From: Geminicoccus sp036263595 | Lineage (GTDB): Bacteria > Pseudomonadota > Alphaproteobacteria > Geminicoccales > Geminicoccaceae | DNA length: 26,629 nt | Assembly: GCF_036263595.1 (NCBI RefSeq) | Contig: NZ_DATAGQ010000002.1 | Coordinates: forward strand, 1-26,629 | Reading direction: 5' to 3' | Shown: one piece after another, positions 1-8,364 of the stretch | Layout: each line of letters opens with the position of its first letter | Numbering within the stretch: position 1 is the first letter of the stretch | Translations under genes and position numbers: made by a program | The notes under the pieces: generated by a model | The model's input: only the letters and a program-made list of their open reading frames with translations | The model's database searches: none | What the model was told of the DNA's origin: nothing

Positions 1-2
1 AG

Positions 3-128
3 GTGCTGTTCCGGATCAGGGAATCGGTCTTTGCCGGCCTGCCCGAGGGCGTGCCGGTCGCCATCACGGGCCTCGCCAGCCAGGCGCCGTGGCGTTTTCC
101 GCCGCTGTCCAAGGCCGCCGTGCAGTAG
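3..128 (+). CDS. C-terminal end of an unidentified protein (partial)
   Basis: An open frame enters from the left edge and ends at a TAG at 126-128, giving 41 residues that finish in PPLSKAAVQ. The codons have the G/C-rich third positions of the neighbouring genes, and the frame stops 14 bp before the convergent dehydratase gene ends. This fits the 3' end of a real gene. The fragment contains no motif I can assign to a family, so the product is unknown. Confidence 0.5.
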   Translation: MLFRIRESVFAGLPEGVPVAITGLASQAPWRFPPLSKAAVQ

Positions 129-142
129 GCCCGCTGCCAACC

Positions 143-1870
143 TCAGTGGATCGGCGGCTCCGGTAGCCGCTCGGTCCCTTCCAGGAAGTCGAAGTCGCAG
201 CCCTCGTGCGCCTGGCGGATATGGGCGGCGAACATGTTCCAGTAGCCGCGGGACGGCACGAAGGGTGGCTTCCAGCCTTCCCGCCGCCGCGCCAGTTCGG
301 CCTCATCCACCAGCAGCTCGATCCGCCTGCCCTCCACGTCCACCTCGATCAGGTCGCCGGTCTCCACCAGGGCCAGCACTCCGCCCGCGGCGGCCTCCGG
401 GGAAACGTGGAGGATGCAGGCGCCATAGGACGTGCCGCTCATCCGGGCGTCCGAGATCCGGAGCATGTCGCGCACGCCCTGGCGCAGGAGCTTGCTGGGG
501 ATCGGCAGCATCCCCCACTCGGGCATGCCCGGCGCCCCGATCGGCCCGACGTTCTTCAGGACGATGATGTGGTCCGGGGTGACCTCCAGGTCGTCCCGGT
601 CGATGTCCGCCTTCAGATGATCGTAACTCTCGAAGGCCAGGGCGGGACCCCGGTGGCGCAGCAGGCGCGGGTCGGCGGCCGATGGCTTCATCACGCAGCC
701 GAACGGCGCGAGGTTGCCGCGCAGGATGGCGGTCGCCTCCTTCTTCACCGGCCGGTCGAGGGGGCGGATCACGTCCTCGTTCCAGATGGGCGCCCCCTCG
801 ACGTTCTCGCGCAGGCTCAGGCCGTTGACCGTGAGCGAGCTGCCGTCGAGCACCGGCAACAAGCGCTTGAGCAGGGCGCGAAGGCCACCTGCGTAGAAAA
901 AGTCCTCCATGAGCAACTCGCCCGAGGGCCGGATGTTGGCCAGCACCGGCACCTCGCCGGCCAGCTCATCGAACCGGTCCAGGCTCAAGGGAATGCCGGC
1001 GCGGCGCGCCATGGCGATCACGTGGATCATGGCGTTGGTGGAGCCGCCCATCGCCATGTGGCAGCGGATCGAATCGTCCACGGCCGCCGGCGTCATGATG
1101 TCGGAGGGCCGCAGGTCCTCCCAGACCATCTCGACGATGCGGCGCCCGCAGGCGGCGCTCATCCGGACATGGCCACTGTCGGCGGCGGGGATGGACGAGG
1201 CGCCGGGCAGGCAGAAGCCCATCGCTTCCGCGACGGCCGTCATCGTGGCGGCCGTGCCCATTGTCATGCAGACTCCGAAGGAGCGGGCGATGCCGTTCTC
1301 CATCTCCTCCCAGTCCTGACGGGTGATGTTGCCGGCCTTCAGCTCGTCCCAGTACTTCCAGACATCCGAGCCTGACCCCAGCGTCTTGCCGCCCCAGTTG
1401 CCGCGCAGCATGGGTCCTGCCGGCAGGTAGATGGCCGGCAGGTCCATGGAGATGGCGCCCATCAACAGAGCCGGGGTGGTCTTGTCGCAGCCACCCATCA
1501 GCACCACGCCGTCGATCGGGTGCGAGCGCAACAGCTCCTCGGTCTCCATCGCCAGGAAGTTGCGATACATCATGGTCGACGGCTTGACGAAGGGCTCCGA
1601 CAGGGAGATCGCCGGCAGCTCCAGGGGGAAGCCGCCGGCCTGGTAGACGCCACGCTTCACGTCCTCGACGCGTGCCTTGAAGTGGGCGTGGCAGGGATTG
1701 ATGTCGGACCAGGTGTTGATGATCGCGATCACCGGCTTGCCCGTATAGTCGGCCGCGTCCCAGCCGATCTGCTTGATGCGCGAGCGGTGCCCGAACGCGC
1801 GCAGGTCCTGCACGCCGAACCAGCGATGCGAGCGCAACTCCTCGGGCTTCTTGCGGGGCTTCGTGGTCAT
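143..1870 (-). CDS. IlvD/Edd-family sugar-acid dehydratase, probably L-arabinonate dehydratase-like
   Basis: This 575-residue protein belongs to the IlvD/Edd dehydratases, cytosolic Fe-S enzymes that remove water from aldonic acids or dihydroxy acids to give 2-keto-3-deoxy acids. Three cysteines expected to hold a [2Fe-2S] cluster are Cys60 (INPCHAHF), Cys128 (GGCDKTTPA) and Cys201 (FGVCMTMG). Lys130 is the expected carbamylated metal ligand and Ser481 (RMSGTSYG) the expected catalytic base. As I recall, the characterised Rhizobium L-arabinonate dehydratase has these residues one position earlier throughout, and its length is nearly identical. This favours a pentonate dehydratase over biosynthetic IlvD. 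The ATG is preceded by a GGAGG element about 8 bases upstream. The exact substrate (L-arabinonate, D-xylonate, D-fuconate or another) cannot be fixed from sequence, and no transporter or aldolase of such a pathway lies in the window. Confidence 0.9.
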   Translation of the reverse strand: MTTKPRKKPEELRSHRWFGVQDLRAFGHRSRIKQIGWDAADYTGKPVIAIINTWSDINPCHAHFKARVEDVKRGVYQAGGFPLELPAISLSEPFVKPSTMMYRNFLAMETEELLRSHPIDGVVLMGGCDKTTPALLMGAISMDLPAIYLPAGPMLRGNWGGKTLGSGSDVWKYWDELKAGNITRQDWEEMENGIARSFGVCMTMGTAATMTAVAEAMGFCLPGASSIPAADSGHVRMSAACGRRIVEMVWEDLRPSDIMTPAAVDDSIRCHMAMGGSTNAMIHVIAMARRAGIPLSLDRFDELAGEVPVLANIRPSGELLMEDFFYAGGLRALLKRLLPVLDGSSLTVNGLSLRENVEGAPIWNEDVIRPLDRPVKKEATAILRGNLAPFGCVMKPSAADPRLLRHRGPALAFESYDHLKADIDRDDLEVTPDHIIVLKNVGPIGAPGMPEWGMLPIPSKLLRQGVRDMLRISDARMSGTSYGACILHVSPEAAAGGVLALVETGDLIEVDVEGRRIELLVDEAELARRREGWKPPFVPSRGYWNMFAAHIRQAHEGCDFDFLEGTERLPEPPIH

Positions 1871-2418
1871 GAGCGGGCCTCCCTGCGGTCGCGCGGAAGC
1901 TGGAACGGCAGGACGGCTGCGTCAATGCGAGGCGGGCTCGGGTTCGTTCATGCAATTCGCGATGTTCCGGGCATTGCTGATCGGGCCCGATGCTGGGCCC
2001 GACCGCTGCACGGCTCCTGGTCTTGGGTTCGTTCGTGCAAAAACGAGTATCGGTTGACCTCGTGATCGAACCCGGGATGAGAGGCAGGCTTGGGTTCGTT
2101 CGCGCAGAATCACGCGTATCGGGCGCCGCAAGGCAGCGTTGGCCCTGCTGGCCCCAAGACATGCGGATAGAGCGTCGCCGCGACGCGAGAAGACCGGGCT
2201 GTTCAATTAGTTGCGGCCGATAGCTGCACCACCGATCGAACTTGCGGGTGGACGGCCGCCTGGCCAGCCTCAAGGTGCAGTCCACCGTCCGCCGGTCACG
2301 CTGCGGGTGCCGGGGCTCGGGTTCGTTCGTGCTTTCATCGATCGACCACCAGTGCATCCGCCGCCCCATCTTACAAGGACGGCATCATATCATCAGCGGC
2401 GATAGGATCCCATTCCGA
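1871..2418. other. 548-bp intergenic region with a dispersed short repeat
   Basis: This gap lies upstream of the dehydratase gene and downstream of agmatine deiminase, both on the - strand. No frame in it looks like a gene: the open frames are short and have no recognisable motif. Its only clear structure is four copies of a near-identical 20-base element, annotated separately. The promoter of the dehydratase gene should lie here, but I cannot point to a convincing -35/-10 pair. Confidence 0.6.
1936..2333 (+). repeat. Four copies of a GGGTTCGTTCGTGC element
   Basis: Copies lie at 1936-1955, 2021-2040, 2088-2107 and 2314-2333. All read GCTCGGGTTCGTTCRYGCA or CTTGGGTTCGTTCRYGCA with one to three differences, and the core GGGTTCGTTC is identical in all four. 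Start-to-start spacings are 85, 67 and 226 bases, so this is not a tandem array. All copies have the same orientation. No copy was seen elsewhere in the window. The element could be a family of small interspersed repeats or a set of regulator sites; the sequence does not decide. Confidence 0.7.
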
Positions 2419-3435
2419 TCACGCCGCTGGCTGCTGCTGCGTAATGCAGTGAATGCCGCCACCGCCATGGAGCAGGTCCAGGCAGGGGATCTGGACGACC
2501 TCATGGTCGGGAAAGGCAGCCTCCAGCGTACGGTAGGCGGTCTTGTCGGCGGAGTCGCCAAAGCCAGGCATGATGATTCCACCATTGGCGATGTAGAAGT
2601 TGACGTAGGACAGGGTCAGCCGGGTGCCGTCGTCCTTCTGCCTGGTCTTGGGCTTGGGCAGCGTGATCACCTCGAGCGGGCGGTCCTGCGCATCCTTGGC
2701 AGCGCGCAGCGTCTCGATATTGCGGCGGAGGACGGCATAGTCGGGGTCGTCGACGTCGTCGCACTGCATCGTGATGACCACGCCTGGACGCGCGAAGCAG
2801 GCGACATTGTCGATATGGCCCCGGGTCTCGTCGTCGGTGAGGCCGGCATCAAGCCAGATGAAAGCCGACACGCCGAGTTGCTCGCGCAGTTCCGCCTCGA
2901 CCTCCTCGCGGGTAAGGCCCGGGTTGCGTGCCGGGTCCAGCAGCGCCGTCTCGCAGAGAAGGCAGGTGCCCTCGCCATCGACATGGATAGCCCCGCCCTC
3001 GGTCACCAGCCGGCTGCGGTAGACCGGCAGGTTGAGGTGCTCGAGCACCCGGACCGCCATCTCCGCATCCTCGGCGTAGTCCGGATGGACCTCACCCCAG
3101 CCATTGAACTGCCAGGCTACGCCGGCAGCGCCGCCCTTGCCGTTGACCAGGAAGGTCGGGCAGGTATCACGGGTCCAGCTGTCCGATTGCGGCATCGGCA
3201 GCACGGACACGTTCTTCGAGGTCACCAGCGACGCCGAGGTCATCAGCTCCGGGCGGACGATCATCGTCACCGGCTCGAACTGAGCGATCGCATCGGCGAT
3301 CTCGGCATAAACGTCGCGGGCTGCCTGCAGCCGACCGCCCCAGACCTGCTCGTTGCAAGGCCAGGCCATCCAGCAGCGACGGTGCGGCGCCCATTCCGCC
3401 GGCATGAAGAAGCCGTCTTCGCGTGCCGTACCCAA
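2419..3435 (-). CDS. aguA: Agmatine deiminase (agmatine iminohydrolase)
   Basis: This 338-residue enzyme hydrolyses agmatine to N-carbamoylputrescine and ammonia, a step from arginine to putrescine. The family blocks are present in order: DGFFMPAEWAPH near residues 7-18, SDSWTRDTCPTF at 84-95, TEGGAIHVDGEGT at 145-157, GHIDN at 206-210 and the active-site block GGGGIHCITQQQ with nucleophile Cys330. Family members usually read RDTGPTF in the second block; here Cys92 replaces the Gly. The start appears to be TTG at 3435. An in-frame TGA directly precedes it, and the next in-frame ATG (residue 11) would cut off the conserved DGF segment. A G-rich GGCGGGGG tract upstream could serve as the ribosome site. 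The gene is divergent from the RidA-like gene. Confidence 0.93.
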   Translation of the reverse strand: MGTAREDGFFMPAEWAPHRRCWMAWPCNEQVWGGRLQAARDVYAEIADAIAQFEPVTMIVRPELMTSASLVTSKNVSVLPMPQSDSWTRDTCPTFLVNGKGGAAGVAWQFNGWGEVHPDYAEDAEMAVRVLEHLNLPVYRSRLVTEGGAIHVDGEGTCLLCETALLDPARNPGLTREEVEAELREQLGVSAFIWLDAGLTDDETRGHIDNVACFARPGVVITMQCDDVDDPDYAVLRRNIETLRAAKDAQDRPLEVITLPKPKTRQKDDGTRLTLSYVNFYIANGGIIMPGFGDSADKTAYRTLEAAFPDHEVVQIPCLDLLHGGGGIHCITQQQPAA

Positions 3436-3579
3436 TCAAACCCCCGCCGATATTCTTACGCATGGCATCGTGCCCGAACTTCCGGGCTTTCGCAACTGCA
3501 CCTCCCCCTGGTCGGCGAGGCCGGACCCGCCTACCTTCCAGCCGGACCGGCCGAGCCGGGGCTAGCAGGAGAAAACTGG

Positions 3580-4053
3580 ATGAACACGCAGGCAGCGATC
3601 GAGGCGCGCTTGAAGGAGCTTGGGATCGAACTGCCGACGCCGCCTGCCGTCGCGTTCAACTACATCCCGACCCGTATGGGCGCCGGGACGCTTTGGGTAG
3701 CAGGCCAGGTGCCGTTCAAGGACGGAAAGATCCTGGTGGAGGGCAAGCTCGGCGGCGGCGTCTCGGCCGAGGACGGGCAGAAGGCCGCACGGCAGTGCGC
3801 GCTGAACGTGCTGGCGCAGGCCAAGGCGGCGTTGGACGGCGACCTCGGCCGGATCAGGGCGACGTTGAAGGTGACCGGCTGGGTGGCCTGCACGCCAGAG
3901 TTCTACGAGCATCCCAAGGTGATCAACGGTGCCTCGGACCTGTTCGTGGAGGTGCTGGGCGACATCGGCCGCCATGCCCGCTGCGCGATCGGCTCGCCGT
4001 CGCTGCCGCTGAATTGTGCCGTCGAGGTCGATGCCGTGTTCCTGGTGGACTGA
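3580..4053 (+). CDS. RidA family protein (YjgF/YER057c/UK114, long subfamily)
   Basis: This 157-residue protein has the RidA fold: LWVAGQVPFKDG near residues 38-49, then the ARQCALNVLAQAKAAL helix and a PKVINGASDLFVEV block. Classical RidA deaminates reactive enamine/imine intermediates using one Arg, near residue 105 in E. coli RidA. At the matching place here (GSPSLPLNCAVEVDA) the residue is Ser, as I recall for the longer YjgF_like_1 subgroup. Enamine deaminase activity is therefore doubtful. The ATG is preceded by a good AGGAGA site seven bases upstream. The acetyltransferase gene follows immediately, so the two are probably co-transcribed. Confidence 0.88.
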   Translation: MNTQAAIEARLKELGIELPTPPAVAFNYIPTRMGAGTLWVAGQVPFKDGKILVEGKLGGGVSAEDGQKAARQCALNVLAQAKAALDGDLGRIRATLKVTGWVACTPEFYEHPKVINGASDLFVEVLGDIGRHARCAIGSPSLPLNCAVEVDAVFLVD

Positions 4054-4061
4054 CCATCGAC

Positions 4062-5216
4062 TTGCGCTTTCGGATCAGCGACGGGGTCCAGACACTGGAT
4101 CCGCATCGGTGGGACGGGCTGGTCGGCGATGCCGATCCGTTCATGACCCATGCCTTCTTCACCGCGATGGAGAGTTCCGACTCGGCATCCGACGAAACCG
4201 GCTGGCAGCCGCTGGCAGCGGTGGTGGAACGGGAGGGTGCCCTCGTGGCGGCAGCACCCCTGTATGCGAAGGGTCATTCCTGGGGCGAGTACGTGTTCGA
4301 CCATGGCTGGGCCGACGCGTTCCGCCGGGCGGGCGGCTCATACTACCCGAAGCTGCAGGTGGCCGTCCCGTTCACCCCGGTCCCTGGCACACGGCTGCCG
4401 GCCGTGGACGATGCGGCCCGTGACCTGCTGATCCAGGGGTTGAAGGACACGTTGGCGGCGACCCGCCTGTCCTCCCTGCACGTCACCTTCTGCACCGAGG
4501 ACGAGTGGACCACGCTCGACAAGGCCGGCTTCCTGCAGCGGATCGGACTGCAATACCACCTTTCCAACCCCGGCTACCGTGACTTCCAGGACTTCCTGGA
4601 CAGTCTGCGCAGCTCGAAGCGGAAGATGATCCGCAAGGAACGGCAGGCGGTGGAGCAGTCCGGCCTGACCATCGAGACGCTGACCGGTGCCGAGCTGGGC
4701 GAAGGCGTGCTGGACGATTTCTGGCCGTTCTACCTGGCGACGGTCGAGAAGCGCTGGGGGAACGCCTACCTCACGCAGGACTTCTTCCGCAGGCTCGGCC
4801 GCACCCTGGGCGAAAAGGTGGTGCTGGTCCGGGCACGGCAGGGCAAGCGGACCGTCGCGGTCGCCCTCAACCTGGCTGGCCGCGACGCGCTCTATGGGCG
4901 GATCTGGGGCAGCCTGGAGGAGTACCGCTTCCTCCATTTCGAGCTCTGCTACTACCGCGCCATCGAATGGGCGATCGCGCACAAGCTGCCGCGGGTCGAG
5001 GCTGGCGCGCAGGGGGTCCACAAGGTGCAGCGTGGTTATGCCCCGGTGCTCACCTACAGCGCCCACCTGATCAGCCATTCCGGGCTGCGCGACGCGATCG
5101 CCCGGTTCCTGCGGCAGGAGCGGCTGGCGGTGGAACATGAACGGGCAGAGCTGCAAGCAGCCCTGCCCTATTCATCCCAGGTTCAGTCCGACGATCAGGC
5201 GCCAAGGACGAGCTGA
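4062..5216 (+). CDS. GNAT-like acetyltransferase of the DUF482/COG3146 family
   Basis: The protein of about 384 residues matches the DUF482 family, often labelled peptidogalycan biosynthesis or FemAB/GNAT-like acyltransferase. Visible family features are an aromatic HAFFTAMESSDSAS N-terminus, LRSSKRKMIRKERQ, FWPFYLATVEKRWG, and a C-terminal RVEAGAQGVHKVQRGY block that resembles an acyl-donor site. The substrate is unknown. No ATG fits the start. TTG at 4062 is chosen because it keeps the conserved N-terminus, while CTG at 4050 would overlap the RidA stop codon and cannot be excluded. The 3' end overlaps the convergent clpA gene by 22 bp. Confidence 0.8.
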   Translation: MRFRISDGVQTLDPHRWDGLVGDADPFMTHAFFTAMESSDSASDETGWQPLAAVVEREGALVAAAPLYAKGHSWGEYVFDHGWADAFRRAGGSYYPKLQVAVPFTPVPGTRLPAVDDAARDLLIQGLKDTLAATRLSSLHVTFCTEDEWTTLDKAGFLQRIGLQYHLSNPGYRDFQDFLDSLRSSKRKMIRKERQAVEQSGLTIETLTGAELGEGVLDDFWPFYLATVEKRWGNAYLTQDFFRRLGRTLGEKVVLVRARQGKRTVAVALNLAGRDALYGRIWGSLEEYRFLHFELCYYRAIEWAIAHKLPRVEAGAQGVHKVQRGYAPVLTYSAHLISHSGLRDAIARFLRQERLAVEHERAELQAALPYSSQVQSDDQAPRTS

Positions 5217-7552
5217 TCGTCCTCTTCTTCCTCGTCGTCATCCGTGTCCGTGGCACTGCTCGGCTTCGGCAGCAGGGCAGGCCCGCCGCCGGTCGGCGTG
5301 ATCTGGAAGGCGGGCTCGCCCTCCTCGATCGTGACCACCACCTTGCCGCCCTTGACCAGGCGACCGAACAGCAGCTCGTCGGCGAGCGGCCGCTTGATCT
5401 TCTCCTGGATCACCCTCGCCAGCGGACGAGCACCGAACAGCGGCTCGTAGCCCTTCTCCGCCAGCCAGTCGCGCGCCACGTCGTCGACCTCGATGGACAC
5501 CCGGCGATCGGCCAGCTGCGCACCCAGATCCTTGACGAACTTGTCGACGACGTTGCGGACGATGGCCGGGGTCAGGCCCGCGAAGGGAATGACCGCGTCC
5601 AGACGGTTGCGGAACTCGGGCGTGAACAGGCGATTGATCGCCTCCTTGTCCTCGTTCTCGCGCACCGACTTGCCGAAGCCCATGGCCGGCTTGGCCATGT
5701 CCGAGGCGCCCGCATTGGTGGTCATGATCAGGACCACGTTGCGGAAGTCGACCGTCTTGCCGTTATTGTCCGTCAGCTTGCCGTAGTCCATCACCTGCAG
5801 GAGGATGTTGAAGACGTCGGGATGCGCCTTCTCGATCTCGTCCAGCAGGAGGACGGCGTGCGGGTGCTGATCGATGCTGTCGGTCAAGAGACCGCCCTGG
5901 TCGAAGCCGACATAGCCCGGAGGTGCGCCGATCAGCCGGCTGACCGCGTGCCGCTCCATGTACTCCGACATGTCAAAGCGCACGAGCTCGATGCCCATGG
6001 TCTTGGCCAGCTGGCGGGCGGCCTCGGTCTTGCCGACGCCGGTGGGACCGCTGAACAGGTAGCAGCCGATCGGCTTTTGCGGATCGCGCAGGCCGGCACG
6101 GCTCAGCTTGATGGCCGAGGCCAGGGCCGAGATGGCACTGTCCTGCCCGTACACCGCCCCCTTCAGGTCGGCATCCAGGTGCTTGAGCGCATCCTTGTCC
6201 CGCGCGGAGACCGCCTTGATCGGCACCCGGGCGATCCGGGCCACGATCTCCTCGACCTCCTTCGCCCCGATGGTCTTCTTGCGTTGACCCTCGGGCTTGA
6301 TCATCTGCGCGGCGCCGACCTCGTCGATGATGTCGATCGCCTTGTCCGGCAGCTTGCGGTCATGGATGTAGCGGACCGAGAGCTTCACCGCCGCCTTGAT
6401 GGCATTGTTGGTGTACTTGACCTGGTGGTGTTCCTCAAAGCTCGGCTTCAGGCCATGCAGGATCTTGACGCTCTCGTCCTCCGAGGGCTCCGGGATATCG
6501 ATCTTCTGGAAGCGCCGGACGAGTGCGCGGTCCTTCTCGAAGTAGTTCCGGAACTCCTTGTAGGTCGTGCTGCCGATGCAGCGCAGCCCACCGGAAGCCA
6601 GAGCCGGCTTGAGCAGGTTGGAAGCGTCCAGCGAGCCGCCCGACGTCGCACCGGCACCGATCACGGTGTGGATCTCGTCGATGAACAGCACCGCGCGCGG
6701 GTCGTTCTCCAATTCGCTGATGACGCTCTTGAGGCGCTCCTCGAAGTCGCCGCGATAGCGCGTGCCGGCGAGCAGCGCGCCCATGTCCAGCGAGTAGATC
6801 ACGCAGTTCTTCAGGATGTCCGGGACGTTGCCCTGGACGATCCGCAACGCCAACCCCTCGGCGATCGCGGTCTTGCCGACGCCCGGATCGCCCACGAACA
6901 AGGGGTTGTTCTTGGACCGCCGGCAAAGGATCTGGATCGTCCGCTCGATTTCGTTCTCGCGGCCGATCAGGATGTCGATCTTGCCATCGACAGCCTTCTT
7001 GTTCAGGTGCACGCAGTACTGTGACAGCGCGTCCTTCTCGTCCTTCTTCTGTGCCGTCGGAGCACCCTCCTCATCCCGCTCGTCCGCACCACGCGGGCGA
7101 CGATCCTCGGACATACCGGGCTTCTTCGAAATACCGTGGCTGATGTAGTTGACCGCGTCCAGTCGCGAGCAGTTCTGCTCCTGCAGGAAGAACACCGCAT
7201 GGCATTCCCGCTCGGAGAACAGGGCGACCAGCACGTTGGCGCCCGTCACCTCATGGCGACCGGACGACTGTACGTGGATGGCGGCGCGCTGGATCACGCG
7301 CTGGAGGCCGGCCGTGGGCTTGGCGTCCACGCCCGGCTCCACGATGAGCCCGCTCATCTCGTGCTCGAGATACTGGCCCAGCACCAGCTTCAGCCGGTCC
7401 AGGTCCACGGCGCAGGCCTTCATGACCGCCATGGCGTCGGGGTCTTCGGTCAGTGCCATCAGCAGATGCTCGAGCGTCGCGTATTCGTGCTGCTTGGCAT
7501 TGGCCAGAGCCAGTGCCCGCCTCAGCGACTTTTCCAGATTACGTGACAGCAT
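5195..7552 (-). CDS. clpA: ATP-dependent Clp protease ATP-binding subunit ClpA
   Basis: This 785-residue AAA+ unfoldase forms hexameric rings that feed substrates to ClpP in the cytosol. It has an N-terminal double Clp_N domain (about 1-140), an acidic linker, and AAA module 1 with Walker A GDPGVGKT at 221-228 and Walker B VLFIDEIH near 288-295. AAA module 2 has Walker A GPTGVGKT at 502-509 and Walker B VLLLDEIEKAHPD near 567-579, followed by the ClpB D2-small domain. There is no long coiled-coil middle domain, which rules out ClpB. The ClpP-docking loop region reads AMGFG near 624-628 in place of the usual IGL/IGF. The C-terminus is very acidic (DTDDDEEEEDD). The gene follows clpS in the same direction after 138 bp. 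Confidence 0.97.
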   Translation of the reverse strand: MLSRNLEKSLRRALALANAKQHEYATLEHLLMALTEDPDAMAVMKACAVDLDRLKLVLGQYLEHEMSGLIVEPGVDAKPTAGLQRVIQRAAIHVQSSGRHEVTGANVLVALFSERECHAVFFLQEQNCSRLDAVNYISHGISKKPGMSEDRRPRGADERDEEGAPTAQKKDEKDALSQYCVHLNKKAVDGKIDILIGRENEIERTIQILCRRSKNNPLFVGDPGVGKTAIAEGLALRIVQGNVPDILKNCVIYSLDMGALLAGTRYRGDFEERLKSVISELENDPRAVLFIDEIHTVIGAGATSGGSLDASNLLKPALASGGLRCIGSTTYKEFRNYFEKDRALVRRFQKIDIPEPSEDESVKILHGLKPSFEEHHQVKYTNNAIKAAVKLSVRYIHDRKLPDKAIDIIDEVGAAQMIKPEGQRKKTIGAKEVEEIVARIARVPIKAVSARDKDALKHLDADLKGAVYGQDSAISALASAIKLSRAGLRDPQKPIGCYLFSGPTGVGKTEAARQLAKTMGIELVRFDMSEYMERHAVSRLIGAPPGYVGFDQGGLLTDSIDQHPHAVLLLDEIEKAHPDVFNILLQVMDYGKLTDNNGKTVDFRNVVLIMTTNAGASDMAKPAMGFGKSVRENEDKEAINRLFTPEFRNRLDAVIPFAGLTPAIVRNVVDKFVKDLGAQLADRRVSIEVDDVARDWLAEKGYEPLFGARPLARVIQEKIKRPLADELLFGRLVKGGKVVVTIEEGEPAFQITPTGGGPALLPKPSSATDTDDDEEEEDDQLVLGA

Positions 7553-7690
7553 GTTCGGGTCACTCGCCTAGCTGGGAGCGGCCGCAGGTGGGGACCGCTG
7601 AGCATCCCCGCGCCACGTCGCCGTTCCCGTGGGTCACCGGCCGGGCTGCCGGATGTAGAAAAAAGGAGACTTCGCCGCCTGCCGGCGCCA

Positions 7691-8062
7691 TCATTCCTTC
7701 TCCATGGTGCATTGGAGAGGATGCTGATTCTGCCGGGCGAAGTCGATGACTTGCATGACTTTCGTCTCGGCAACTTCGAAAGTGTAGACTCCGCACACAC
7801 CCACACCTTTCTGGTGTACATGCAGCATGATCTGCATGGCTTCCTCGGGGCTCTTGCGGAAGAAGCGTTCGAGGACGTGCACGACGAATTCCATCGGCGT
7901 GTAGTCGTCGTTCAGCAAAAGGACCTTATAGAGTGAGGGCCGTTCGGTACGCGTCTGCGACTTCGTCGCGACTCCGCCCAGTTCGATGATGTCCCGGTCC
8001 TGGTCTCGCTCGCTCATCGAGATCGTCGTCTCGCCATCCCGTCCTGCCGGCACGTCGGCCAT
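7691..8062 (-). CDS. clpS: ClpS adaptor (N-degron recognition) for ClpAP
   Basis: This 123-residue adaptor binds the ClpA N-domain and delivers N-end-rule substrates. The N-degron pocket residues are visible: Asn51-Asp52-Asp53 and Thr55-Pro56-Met57 in LLLNDDYTPMEFV, and His83 in the MLHVHQKG helix. The C-terminus HPLQCTMEKE is typical. The first ATG at 8062 has GAGGA a few bases upstream and is preferred. The second Met (residue 16) lacks a ribosome site but would give a length closer to some relatives. It lies directly upstream of clpA, the usual arrangement. Confidence 0.96.
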   Translation of the reverse strand: MADVPAGRDGETTISMSERDQDRDIIELGGVATKSQTRTERPSLYKVLLLNDDYTPMEFVVHVLERFFRKSPEEAMQIMLHVHQKGVGVCGVYTFEVAETKVMQVIDFARQNQHPLQCTMEKE

Positions 8063-8364
8063 GCTGTCCTCGCCATGGTCAAGAAGCGTGCTCTAGGGTT
8101 CGTGTACGGAGAGAACATAGACTCCGATTTAGGCAGCGCACAATCACCGTGCATCATCTGCATGACCGACCTGTTCTACCGCCCAACGTGACCACGCCAC
8201 TCCGTCCTCGCACATATGGTGGGCCCGATGCCATTCGTCATCCTCTCAGTCGCACGGAGGCCGTGGCGCAGGCTCCGTTGTCGGCCGGCACGGCCGCTGG
8301 CATGGTCGGAGCGCCCCGCCCGGCCCTGGGCGGGCGATGCCCCCAGCCTTGGCCAGACCGACCG
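8063..8364. other. Divergent intergenic region between clpS and the antiporter gene
   Basis: The frame of the antiporter stays open back to 8149, but the added 72 residues look like non-coding translation (Arg/Pro-rich, no membrane or signal pattern). I therefore treat this stretch as the shared upstream region. No convincing promoter can be read by eye. A perfect GC-only hairpin sits at 8315-8334. Confidence 0.5.
8315..8334 (+). promoter_or_regulatory. GC-only hairpin in the leader of the antiporter gene
   Basis: CCCGCCC at 8315-8321 is followed by a six-base loop and then GGGCGGG at 8328-8334, a perfect seven-pair stem 30 bases upstream of the ATG at 8365. There is no T tract after it, so it does not resemble a standard intrinsic terminator. 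It may influence translation of the membrane protein, or it may be chance in GC-rich DNA. Confidence 0.3.

Noticed and set aside
966..2369. 467-residue - strand frame overlapping the dehydratase
   Set aside because: It is a shifted frame of the dehydratase gene continuing through the repeat region and shows no protein family signal.
7660..7690. T6 tract on the - strand after clpS as an intrinsic terminator
   Set aside because: The upstream stem is only about four pairs and is separated from the T tract by about ten bases.
8149..8364. N-terminal 72-residue extension of the antiporter frame
   Set aside because: The extension is Arg/Pro-rich with no membrane or signal pattern. ATG 8365 opens a clean signal-like helix, so the extension is treated as non-coding.
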